Shown piece by piece: positions 27,417 to 35,049 of a DNA stretch of 64,000 nt (positions are counted from its first letter, which is position 1; each line of letters begins with the position of its first letter). Made by a program: the position numbers and the translations under genes. The notes beneath the pieces are model-generated. The model saw nothing but the letters and a program-made list of their open reading frames with translations. It made no database searches and had not been told where the DNA came from. The DNA lies in assembly GCA_041688015.1 (NCBI GenBank), contig JBDNIY010000010.1, positions 62,001 to 126,000 on the forward strand, read 5' to 3'. This DNA comes from Parvibaculum sp041688015. GTDB taxonomy: Bacteria; Pseudomonadota; Alphaproteobacteria; Parvibaculales; Parvibaculaceae.

Positions 27417-29759
27417 ATGGTAAAGTTCGGTGTTGGCCAGCCCATGCGGCGCGTTGAAGACGAGCGCTTGATTACAGGCAAGGGGCGCTACACAGACGAC
27501 ATCTCGCTGGAAGGGCAAGCCTATGCCTATATGGTTCGCTCGCCACATGCCCATGCGCTGATTACCGCAATCGATACAAGTGATGCACTGGCTGCGCCCG
27601 GTGTGCTGGCGGTTTATACCGGCGAGGATGCCAAGCGCGAAGGGCTTGGCATTGTGGCAAGCCCGGCGGCCGACATGCTCAAGAGCATCAACGGCAAGCC
27701 GATCTTCAAGACGACACGGCATCTGATTGCACAAGATCGTGTGCGTTACGCCGGCGATACGGTTGCGATGATTGTGGCTGAGACCGTCAACCAGGCGCGC
27801 GACGCCGCCGATCTGCTGATTATCGATTATGAGGCTCTGCCTGCGGTGGCCGATACAGAAGGCGCGCTCGCGCCGGATGCGCCGATCGTGTGGGACGAGG
27901 TGGGCTCGAACCTGGCTTACGATTGGGAACTTGGCAATGAAGCTGCGGTGTCTGACGCGATGCAGGCCGCACATCATGTGACGCGGCTCAAGCTCGTCAA
28001 TAACCGCATCGTCGTCAATGCCATTGAGCCGCGCGCCGCGCTTGGCGATTACGATGCGACACGCGATCACTACACACTTTATAGCCCAAGCCAAGGCGTT
28101 CACAGCCAGCGCAATCTCATTGCGCAATTCTCGCTCAAAATTCCTGTCGAAAAGCTGCGCGTTATCACCGAAGACGTGGGCGGCGGGTTTGGCATGAAGA
28201 CTTTTGTCTATCCCGAATATCCGCTGGTACTGTTTGCCTCGCGCATGTTGGGGCGTCCGGTCAAATGGACAGGGGACCGCTCGGATGCGTTTCTCACTGA
28301 CAGTCATGGGCGCGATCATGTGACAGAGGCGGCATTGGCGCTCGACAAGGACGGGAAGATTCTCGCCGTTGAAGTGCGCACAATTGCCAATCTGGGCGGC
28401 TATCAAAGCCAGTTCGGGCCTTTCATTCCGACGCTCGCGCCGCGCGGCATGCATGTCGGTGTCTATAAGGTGCCGGTGCTCTACAATCATGTGCGCGTTG
28501 TCTATACGCATACCGTTCCCGTTGACGCTTATCGCGGCGCGGGGCGTCCTGAAGCCTCTTATGTGATTGAACGCTTGATGGGCCAAGCTGCGCGTGAGCT
28601 TGGGCTCGGCCAAGACGAGTTGCGCAAGCGCAATTTCATTCCGATTGAAGAGATGCCCTATAAGGGCGGCGCGTCGCTACCGTTTGATAGTGGCGACTTT
28701 GCACGCAACATTACCGATGCTTTTAAGACGGCAGACGTTGCGAGCTTTGAAGCGCGCCGCGCGGCGGCGGCTAAAGAGGGCAAGCTGATCGGTCAGGGCG
28801 TCAGCTACTACGTTGAACGCACGGCGGCAGGCATGTTGGACTATGCCCGCATCGCGATTGATGCCGACAGTGGCATCGTGCATGTCTGGACGGGTCATCA
28901 GACGAACGGTCAGGGCCATGAAACGGTTTGGACGCAGTTTCTGGCGACACGGCTGGGGCTGGATGTTGAAAAGATCAAAGTACATCTTGGTGATAGCGAC
29001 ATGCTGCCGGGTGGCGCGGGGACTGGTGGCTCTAAGGCTGTCTATATGGCCACAGGTGCCATTGGTGATGCGTCAGACAAGCTGATCGACAAAGGCCGCG
29101 AGATTGCGGCCAACGAGTTGGAAGCGGCCAAGGCCGATATTGAGTATCGCGGCAGTGACGGCGAAGCGGTGTTCGCGGTTGTCGGTACTGACAAGAAGAT
29201 CGACCTCTTTCAGGTCGCGCGTTTGGCCGAAGCGCAGCCTGATTTGGGTGAGCTGTCGGGTGACGGCGAATATAGTCAGAAGGGCAATACGTTCCCCAAT
29301 GGCGCGCATGTCTGCGACGTTGAGATTGACCCCGAGACCGGCGTCTTCAAGATCACGCGCTTTGTTGCCGTCGATGATTTTGGCCATATCATCAATCCGT
29401 TGATCGTCGCCGGTCAGGTGCATGGTGGCATCGCGCAAGGGTTGGGGCAGGCGATGGGCGAACAGGCAGTCTTTGACAAGGAGACAGGCCAGCTCATCAC
29501 AGGCTCGCTGATGGATTATTGGCTGCCGCGCGCTGACGATCTGCCGTCATTTGATCTGTCGTATAATGAGATTCCCTCGACCTCCAATGCGTTGGGCGTC
29601 AAGGGCGCGGGCGAGGCGGGCACGGTTGGCGCGCCTGCGGCTTTCATCAACGCGATCATTGACGCGTTGAAGCCTTACGGCGTCGAGGCCATCGACATGC
29701 CGGTCAATCCGATGAAGCTCTGGAACATCATTCAGGCGGGGCGCAAGGCAGCCGAATAA
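27417..29759 (+). CDS. Molybdenum hydroxylase large subunit (xanthine dehydrogenase/CoxL family)
   Basis: 780 residues from the ATG at 27417 (GAGG 7 bases upstream; a GTG at 27411 is also in frame). N-terminal part: RRVEDERLITGKGRYTDDI and VRSPHAHALI, the a/b hammerhead domain. Cofactor domain: GGGFGMKTFVYPEYPLV, YRGAGRPEASYVIERLM, GQGHETVWTQ, GGSKAVYMATGA and a terminal GVKGAGEAGTVGAP with the catalytic Glu. It hydroxylates carbonyl or aromatic carbon with water at a Mo centre. The FAD and 2Fe-2S subunits usually encoded beside it are missing. Confidence 0.88.
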   Translation: MVKFGVGQPMRRVEDERLITGKGRYTDDISLEGQAYAYMVRSPHAHALITAIDTSDALAAPGVLAVYTGEDAKREGLGIVASPAADMLKSINGKPIFKTTRHLIAQDRVRYAGDTVAMIVAETVNQARDAADLLIIDYEALPAVADTEGALAPDAPIVWDEVGSNLAYDWELGNEAAVSDAMQAAHHVTRLKLVNNRIVVNAIEPRAALGDYDATRDHYTLYSPSQGVHSQRNLIAQFSLKIPVEKLRVITEDVGGGFGMKTFVYPEYPLVLFASRMLGRPVKWTGDRSDAFLTDSHGRDHVTEAALALDKDGKILAVEVRTIANLGGYQSQFGPFIPTLAPRGMHVGVYKVPVLYNHVRVVYTHTVPVDAYRGAGRPEASYVIERLMGQAARELGLGQDELRKRNFIPIEEMPYKGGASLPFDSGDFARNITDAFKTADVASFEARRAAAAKEGKLIGQGVSYYVERTAAGMLDYARIAIDADSGIVHVWTGHQTNGQGHETVWTQFLATRLGLDVEKIKVHLGDSDMLPGGAGTGGSKAVYMATGAIGDASDKLIDKGREIAANELEAAKADIEYRGSDGEAVFAVVGTDKKIDLFQVARLAEAQPDLGELSGDGEYSQKGNTFPNGAHVCDVEIDPETGVFKITRFVAVDDFGHIINPLIVAGQVHGGIAQGLGQAMGEQAVFDKETGQLITGSLMDYWLPRADDLPSFDLSYNEIPSTSNALGVKGAGEAGTVGAPAAFINAIIDALKPYGVEAIDMPVNPMKLWNIIQAGRKAAE

Positions 29760-29780
29760 AGACGAGATCGGGAGCGCGGC

Positions 29781-30479
29781 ATGAATAGGTTTACGATTGC
29801 TTCGCTCATCGGCGTCGCGGTGTTTGCGGTGACGCTGTGGCTTGGCGTGATCGGGCCCAAGACCATTGCGCATCCAGAAGCCGGTGACGGGCGCGATTCG
29901 GTCATTGCTTTTGAGATGGTGCGCACGCCCGCGTAGTTGACGGAAGTGATCGGTGAGGATCGCGGGCGTTATGCCGATTTGCGGGATGCGCTCGATAAGG
30001 TCAATGAGATCGACTTCATTTACATGACGCTTTACAGCGCCTTCATCGCCGTGTTTTTCATGGCGGTGGCGCAGCAGCGCAGTGAGCGGCGCTGGCTTAT
30101 TCTGTCCCTTGTAGGTGTGGTCGCGATGTTGGCTGATGTGCGCGAAAACATGGCCCTGCTTGTGTTGACGCAAAACGGGGCTGATGTCGCGGGCGGTATC
30201 GGTATGCTTGTTACGGCCACATGGATCAAGTGGTTTGCGCTGGGTCTGACAGCGGCAGGGGCGGGACTGGCGCTCTATCACGACCACTCGATGCCGACAT
30301 TTCGGCTGATTGGAGCGATTGTGGGCGCGGCGGCGGCAGGCTTCACGGTGGCGGCTTATTTCGACCCGTTCAAATATCCCCAATATATGGCGCTCGGGAT
30401 ATTTCTCATGTGGATCATGATGGTGGTCTACGCTTATCGGGTTGGCCGAATGGCGCAGAGCGCCCGTTCAGCCGGGTAG
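29781..30479 (+). pseudogene. Membrane protein gene interrupted by an in-frame TAG
   Basis: ATG at 29781 (GGGAG 7 bases upstream) opens a frame with one membrane segment (FTIASLIGVAVFAVTLWLG) that reaches FEMVRTPA, then TAG at 29934-29936, then continues in the same frame as LTEVIGEDRGRYADLRDALDK with four more membrane segments to 30479. The halves fit together as one ~230-residue inner-membrane protein: the first part lacks a stable fold, and the second would otherwise start on TTG directly after the stop. So this is a one-base pseudogene, a readthrough case, or a base error. Family not recognised. It follows the Mo hydroxylase by 21 bp and may be its membrane partner. Confidence 0.65.
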
Positions 30480-30524
30480 CGGGCTAAGCGATCGATATAA
30501 TTGTTCTTTAGGTACTTCGATTGC

Positions 30525-30541
30525 ATTGACAAATTGTCAAT
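30525..30541. promoter_or_regulatory. Perfect palindromic operator before the TetR gene
   Basis: ATTGACAA-A-TTGTCAAT, 8-bp arms around one base, 40 bp before the TetR start. A TTGTCA on its right half and TTATAA 18 bases further (30558-30563) could be the -35 and -10, so a bound dimer would cover the -35. Most simply it is the regulator's own operator. Confidence 0.6.
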
Positions 30542-30580
30542 TAGTGCCGAACATCAATTATAAGATGGAGGAATAGCCTC

Positions 30581-31270
30581 ATGATAAAAGTTGCCGCAAA
30601 GACGGCCAGTCAGGGGAGTTCGGAACAGGCGGTAACAAACACTGGCGAAGATGGTGTTGGTGGCAGCGTTTCCGGCGGCGCTGTACGCGGCGTGTCCCGA
30701 CGAAAGCAAGAGAGTCGCCGCAAGTTGATGGCGGCGGCGCGCAAGCTGTTTGTCGAGCGCGGCTATCATGAAACGCGCCCGCAGGATATTTCGCGCAATG
30801 CCGGTGTCGGCCACGGCACGTTCTATCTGCATTTTGAAGATAAGCTCGATTGCTTCATCGCCTTTACCGAGGCGGCGGCGCGCGAGCTGGATGAAGTGTT
30901 GCTGGTGCATCTGGCGGGCAAGGGAACACTCGAAGAAGTGGTTCGCGAAATCCTCCTCGCCACAATTGCATATTCAACCACCAATCCTGGCGTTCTCGCC
31001 TCGGCGCTAACCGATGTCAGCGTCCTGTGGAAGGGCGACATGGGGCGCAAAGCGCCGACAACACGCTGGGCCGAAGGCTGGACCACCGTGCTCGATCAAT
31101 TGAAAAGCGTGGGCCAGGTGGCCGTTGATATTGATACGCGCCTTGCTGGCTATTTGATCGTCGGTGCGATCAAGCAGGGCGGCGCATATGCCACGCGCGA
31201 TCAACTCGACATCCAAACGTATATCGACAGTGTAACCACGCTCTTTGTGCGTGCCTTAAAAATTCAATAG
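30581..31270 (+). CDS. TetR/AcrR-family transcriptional regulator
   Basis: 229 residues. After a 40-residue Gly/Ser-rich tail the DNA-binding domain reads RRKLMAAARKLFVERGYHETRPQDISRNAGVGHGTFYLHFEDK, a textbook TetR helix-turn-helix. The rest is a helical ligand-binding and dimer domain. GGAGG lies 9 bases before the ATG. It sits inside the catabolic block and is followed by the unrecognised 345-residue protein, SDR and LLM enzymes; it probably represses the downstream genes and itself through the palindrome upstream, released by a substrate or acyl-CoA. Confidence 0.9.
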   Translation: MIKVAAKTASQGSSEQAVTNTGEDGVGGSVSGGAVRGVSRRKQESRRKLMAAARKLFVERGYHETRPQDISRNAGVGHGTFYLHFEDKLDCFIAFTEAAARELDEVLLVHLAGKGTLEEVVREILLATIAYSTTNPGVLASALTDVSVLWKGDMGRKAPTTRWAEGWTTVLDQLKSVGQVAVDIDTRLAGYLIVGAIKQGGAYATRDQLDIQTYIDSVTTLFVRALKIQ

Positions 31271-31304
31271 AGCCCGCAAGAGGCCTTTCCGGAGGAAGAT
31301 CACA

Positions 31305-32342
31305 ATGACGAAGCTCAATTACACGCGCGACGAGTTGATGGCGTCGCATGCCTATGCGCGGCCGCATGAAGAAGTCGGCTATCTTCTTCACGGTGGCTTT
31401 GACGACAAGGGCACCTATATTTCGCCACGCACGCTTAACCGCTGGCCCGCCGTCGGCGCTTGGCAGGAAGTGCTAACCAAGCGCGGCTGGCCACTGATCA
31501 ATGCGACGACGCAGCTTTTGAAGCGTGGTCATTATCCCAATATCGAGCAGCAGAAAATTCTGCTCGATAATGGCCTTGGCGAAACGCTTTGGAACTCGCT
31601 GACGATCACCGGCATCATCGAAGCGCGCGGACAAGCGCTCTGCCAGTTTGACGCGCCTGATTTTCAGCAAATTATTGTCGATGATATTTCCGACACCTGT
31701 ACGGGGCATCTGCATAAGGGCTTGCTCTATGCCCATGGCATTGATGAGGGCGGCGACCCGAAGGTGCCAAACGGCCCCGGTGCGCATGATCAGATGTGGT
31801 TTGCGTCGCGCGATCTCATTTTCGGCAAGGGGCGCTATCCCATTCCAGAGGTGCCGGACAATATCGGTCGCCCGGATGAAGGCCGTTTGATGCCGCAGCT
31901 TCCTGCAAATTTTGAACAACTTATTCTTTTGCTGATGAATGTGCTGATGATCGAGGTGCGCGCAGAAGCAGGCTTCAGCTTCAACTGCAATTTCTTGCGC
32001 GACCCGGAAACTTTCAAGGACAAGCGTAGCGAGGCAGAACTTGCCGCCGCGATGATCGAACGTATCCGCACCGATGAAGCGATCCATGTTGCCTACTTGC
32101 AGACGACAGTATCTGAGATGCGTAGTTTTACTTTCAAGACGGTCGATGGTGGCACGATTTCGGGCAAGGATCTGATCGATCCGATCTGGGATGGCATGGT
32201 GAAATGGCATGGCATCACACAGTCCGATCTGGCCCGTACTCAATCGCAAGAAGCCATTCATGCGCGGATTGGGGATCTGACGAATGGTCGCCAAGTGCTT
32301 GGCGCTTATGAATCCCATGACGATTTTGTAAAGGCAGCATAA
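31305..32342 (+). CDS. Unrecognised conserved-looking protein, possible ferritin-like diiron enzyme
   Basis: 345 residues, no export or membrane signal, strong GGAGG site 10 bases before the ATG. I cannot name the family. Two helical pieces look like metal sites of the ferritin-like diiron fold: IEVRAEAGFSFNCNFLRD and, about 37 residues later, RTDEAIHVAYLQT, which gives Glu...Asp-Glu-x-x-His. A similar but weaker set comes earlier (IIEARGQAL, then ISDTCTGHLHKGL). If correct, it is an oxygenase or oxidase that acts with the overlapping SDR gene and the flavin-dependent LLM enzyme. Expression under the TetR regulator just upstream is likely. Confidence 0.6.
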   Translation: MTKLNYTRDELMASHAYARPHEEVGYLLHGGFDDKGTYISPRTLNRWPAVGAWQEVLTKRGWPLINATTQLLKRGHYPNIEQQKILLDNGLGETLWNSLTITGIIEARGQALCQFDAPDFQQIIVDDISDTCTGHLHKGLLYAHGIDEGGDPKVPNGPGAHDQMWFASRDLIFGKGRYPIPEVPDNIGRPDEGRLMPQLPANFEQLILLLMNVLMIEVRAEAGFSFNCNFLRDPETFKDKRSEAELAAAMIERIRTDEAIHVAYLQTTVSEMRSFTFKTVDGGTISGKDLIDPIWDGMVKWHGITQSDLARTQSQEAIHARIGDLTNGRQVLGAYESHDDFVKAA

Positions 32343-33220
32343 TGGACAATTTTGAAGGAAAGACCGCTTTCATCACAGGCGGCGCAAGCGGCATTGGGTT
32401 TGCCATGGCCAAAGCGCTCGGCGCGGTGGGCATGAATGTCATGTTGGCGGACATTGAGCGTGAACCGTTGGAAAAAGCGGTCGAATATTTGCGTCAGCGG
32501 CAGGTGAAGGTCGAAGGCGTTGATTGTGATGTGGCCGACCGTAAATCGGTGGAGGCGGCGGCAGCGGCTTGTGTCGAAGCCTTCGGCAAGGTTCATGTGG
32601 TTTGTAACAATGCCGGCGTCGGCGGTGGTGGTGCCATTGGCACCATGAAGCCCGGTGATTGGGACTGGACGATCAATGTCAATCTGATGGGCGTCGTCTA
32701 TGGGATGGAGGCCTTCCTGCCGCATATTCGCGCGCATGGCGAAGGCGGGCATTTCGTCAACACCGCTTCGATGGCGGGCATGATTTCGCCGCCCGGCATG
32801 GAGCCCTATAGCGCGACGAAATTTGCCGTGGTCGCCATGTCGGAAGGCTGGGCGGGCCAATTGGCGCCGGAAAATATCGGTGTCTCGGTGCTCTGCCCCG
32901 GTTTTGTCAGCACCCGCATTCACGAAAGCGCACGGACACGGCAGGAGCGGTTTGGCGAAGCGACAGAAGGCGATGACGAGGCCACATCTGCTACCGCGCA
33001 ATTTGTGCAGGCAGGCATACCGGCTGATGTCGTTGGGGCTTGCGTGCTCGAAGCGGTGCGCGACAATGACTTTTACATCTTCACGCATCCTGATATGCGC
33101 CCTGCCGTCGAGGAACGGTTTCAACGCATCATGGCGGGCTTTGACAAAGCAAGCACGCGTGCCGCGCTCAAAGGTGTGGAGACGAAATCGCCGCAAGTTA
33201 TTCAAATGCTCAAAATTTAA
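32342..33220 (+). CDS. Short-chain dehydrogenase/reductase
   Basis: 292 residues. Classical SDR: TGGASGIGFAMAKAL (NAD(P) motif), CDVAD, NNAGVGGGG, catalytic Ser (NTASMAGM), and Tyr/Lys in YSATKFAVVAMSEGW. The acidic Asp after the second strand (LADIEREPL) favours NAD. The ATG shares its A with the stop of the preceding gene, so the two are translationally coupled. It probably oxidises a hydroxyl on an intermediate of the local pathway. Confidence 0.9.
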   Translation: MDNFEGKTAFITGGASGIGFAMAKALGAVGMNVMLADIEREPLEKAVEYLRQRQVKVEGVDCDVADRKSVEAAAAACVEAFGKVHVVCNNAGVGGGGAIGTMKPGDWDWTINVNLMGVVYGMEAFLPHIRAHGEGGHFVNTASMAGMISPPGMEPYSATKFAVVAMSEGWAGQLAPENIGVSVLCPGFVSTRIHESARTRQERFGEATEGDDEATSATAQFVQAGIPADVVGACVLEAVRDNDFYIFTHPDMRPAVEERFQRIMAGFDKASTRAALKGVETKSPQVIQMLKI

Positions 33221-33237
33221 AGTAGCGGGAGGCGGTC

Positions 33238-34449
33238 ATGCGGTTTGGCATTTTCTATGAACATCAATTGCCGCGTCCTTGGCATGACGGCGACGAGCTG
33301 AAGCTGTTTCAGGATGCGCTGGATCAGGTGGAACTGGCTGACAAACTGGGCATCGATCATGCTTGGGAAGTTGAGCATCATTTCCTAGAGGAATATTCGC
33401 ATTCCTCGGCGCCGGAGGTTTTTCTGGCCGCTTGTTCGCAACGCACGAAAAATATTCGGCTGGGCCACGGCATCACGCTGATGCCGCCAAACTACAACCA
33501 TCCCGCCCGTGTTGCTGAACGCATAGCGACGCTTGATCTGGTGTCCAATGGCCGCGTCGAATGGGGCACAGGCGAAAGCTCTGCTCTGCTCGAACTCGGC
33601 GGCTACAAAGTGCCGGTTGACCAAAAGCGCAGCCAGTGGCGCGAAGCTGTTGAGCAATGCGCGAATATGATGGCGATGGACCCTTATCCCGGATTTGAGG
33701 GCGAATATTTTTCGATGCCTTGCCGCAATGTGGTGCCAAAACCGGTGCAGCGTCCACATCCGCCACTCTGGGTGGCATGTTCCAACCGCGAGACGATTAA
33801 GATGGCGGCACGCCTTGGTATCGGCGCGCTGACATTTTCATTTGTCGATCCGGCGGAAGCCAAATCATGGGTGGATGACTATTATCGCATCTTCAAGGAG
33901 GAATGCGTGCCGATCGGGCATGCCTGCAATCCCAATGTGGCGATGGTGACGGGCTTTTCTTTGCATCACGATGCGGCGCAGGCAAAATCCAAAGGCATGG
34001 ACGGGTTCCGCTTCTTCTCCTACGCGCTGGGGCATCACTATATTTTTGGCGAGCACAAGCCGGGGCGCACCGACATCTGGGCCAACTTTGAAAAGGCCCG
34101 TGAGACGATGGCGGAAGAAGGCGGCAGCCGCGGCATCGGCACGCCTGACGAGATGCGCAAGCATTTGCGTGGCTTTGCTAATGCAGGTGTCGATCAGGTG
34201 TCCTTCATCCAGCAAGGTGGGCGCAATAAGCATGAGGACATTTGCAACTCGCTGGAAATGTTTGCCTCTGAGGTGATGCCTGAATTCAAGGAATTTGAGG
34301 CCGAGCGGCAGGTGCGCAAAGCCGAGGAATTGGCGCCCTATATTGAGGCCGCGATGAAGCGCAAGACCTTTATGAAAGCGCTGAGCGATGATGAAATTCC
34401 CACCGTGGTGGCCTTGGGCCGTCAAATTGCCGCCAAATCTGCAGATTAG
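33238..34449 (+). CDS. LLM-class flavin-dependent oxidoreductase
   Basis: 403 residues of the bacterial-luciferase-like TIM barrel, using FMN (or F420) with a reductase partner. MRFGIFYEHQLPRPW is the start, GHGITLMPPNYNHPARVAERIATLDLVSNGRVEWGTGESS the flavin/substrate region, FRFFSYALGH- and ANAGVDQVSFIQQGGR later segments. GGGAGG precedes the ATG, 17 bp after the SDR stop, so it belongs to the same operon. As a monooxygenase it may use the reduced flavin supplied by an unlinked reductase; none is in the block. Confidence 0.87.
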   Translation: MRFGIFYEHQLPRPWHDGDELKLFQDALDQVELADKLGIDHAWEVEHHFLEEYSHSSAPEVFLAACSQRTKNIRLGHGITLMPPNYNHPARVAERIATLDLVSNGRVEWGTGESSALLELGGYKVPVDQKRSQWREAVEQCANMMAMDPYPGFEGEYFSMPCRNVVPKPVQRPHPPLWVACSNRETIKMAARLGIGALTFSFVDPAEAKSWVDDYYRIFKEECVPIGHACNPNVAMVTGFSLHHDAAQAKSKGMDGFRFFSYALGHHYIFGEHKPGRTDIWANFEKARETMAEEGGSRGIGTPDEMRKHLRGFANAGVDQVSFIQQGGRNKHEDICNSLEMFASEVMPEFKEFEAERQVRKAEELAPYIEAAMKRKTFMKALSDDEIPTVVALGRQIAAKSAD

Positions 34450-34524
34450 GTCGGAGTTTGTGCGAAAGGCGAAGGTTGCGTCTTTGTTAGGCGCGCGTCC
34501 TTCGGTGTCTGATAGAATGGTTTG

Positions 34525-34986
34525 ATGAAAAAGAAAATCTCTCTCGTTTCGCTTTGCTTTGTTTCAGCCTTGGTGTTCAGCGTACCAGCCTTTGCCGGCT
34601 TGCCCGCAGAGGCTGACGACATTCATACCGGCAATGACCTTGGTGCAGCCTGTACCGCACTTGCCGAACATGACGTGTCTGATCAGGGCAAACTCGCGGG
34701 CAAGGCGTGTTCTGACTTTCTCGGCACCATGGTGCAGAAGGTTTATGCAGCGACCGAGGCTGGCGCGCCGACGCAGTTCAGCCGCATCGGGCCAAAGCAG
34801 GATCAGATTGCCTGTTTTCGCCTGCCGCCGAAGTTGAGTTTTGTGGATTTTGCCAATCTGCTGCTGACCTATCGTCGCTCGCATCCCGACCTTGCGAACC
34901 GTCCGGCCTTTGAGACGGGGGCTTGGACGTTGGCATCGAATTTCCCTTGCACCGATTATGACCCGGCAAAACCGCGCACGCCTTAA
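34525..34986 (+). CDS. Secreted Rap1a/Tai-family-like protein
   Basis: 153 residues. MKKKISLVSLCFVSALVFSVPAFA is a clear signal peptide. The mature part has the family's TGNDLGAAC, a second Cys (KACSDFLG), a third (IACFRLPP) followed by a helix VDFANLLLTYRRSHPDLANRPA, and a final NFPC. This Cys/hydrophobic layout is that of Rap1a/Tai-type proteins, known as immunity proteins of type VI amidases but also found as solitary periplasmic proteins. No amidase effector lies beside it, so immunity is not claimed. Start is the ATG three bases inside the longest frame. Confidence 0.65.
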   Translation: MKKKISLVSLCFVSALVFSVPAFAGLPAEADDIHTGNDLGAACTALAEHDVSDQGKLAGKACSDFLGTMVQKVYAATEAGAPTQFSRIGPKQDQIACFRLPPKLSFVDFANLLLTYRRSHPDLANRPAFETGAWTLASNFPCTDYDPAKPRTP

Positions 34987-35049
34987 GTGTGAATTGACAC
35001 CTATCCGCTGAGCGTCAATCCTGTTTTACAATCAATGGGAAGAGTGGAT

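Noticed and set aside
27306..28613. Long minus-strand open frame (435 codons) opposite the molybdenum hydroxylase gene
   Set aside because: It is the antisense shadow of a GC-rich gene with a complete family match; His/Arg/Ile-rich composition, no ribosome-binding site, no recognisable domain.
29934..29936. Alternative genetic code or pyrrolysine/selenocysteine use explaining in-frame stops
   Set aside because: TAG and TGA both serve as normal stops elsewhere in the window, and no recoding elements or suppressor tRNAs are seen.
34525..34986. Type VI secretion immunity protein with an adjacent effector
   Set aside because: Neighbours are metabolic genes; no amidase effector, VgrG or Hcp present, so only family similarity is reported.
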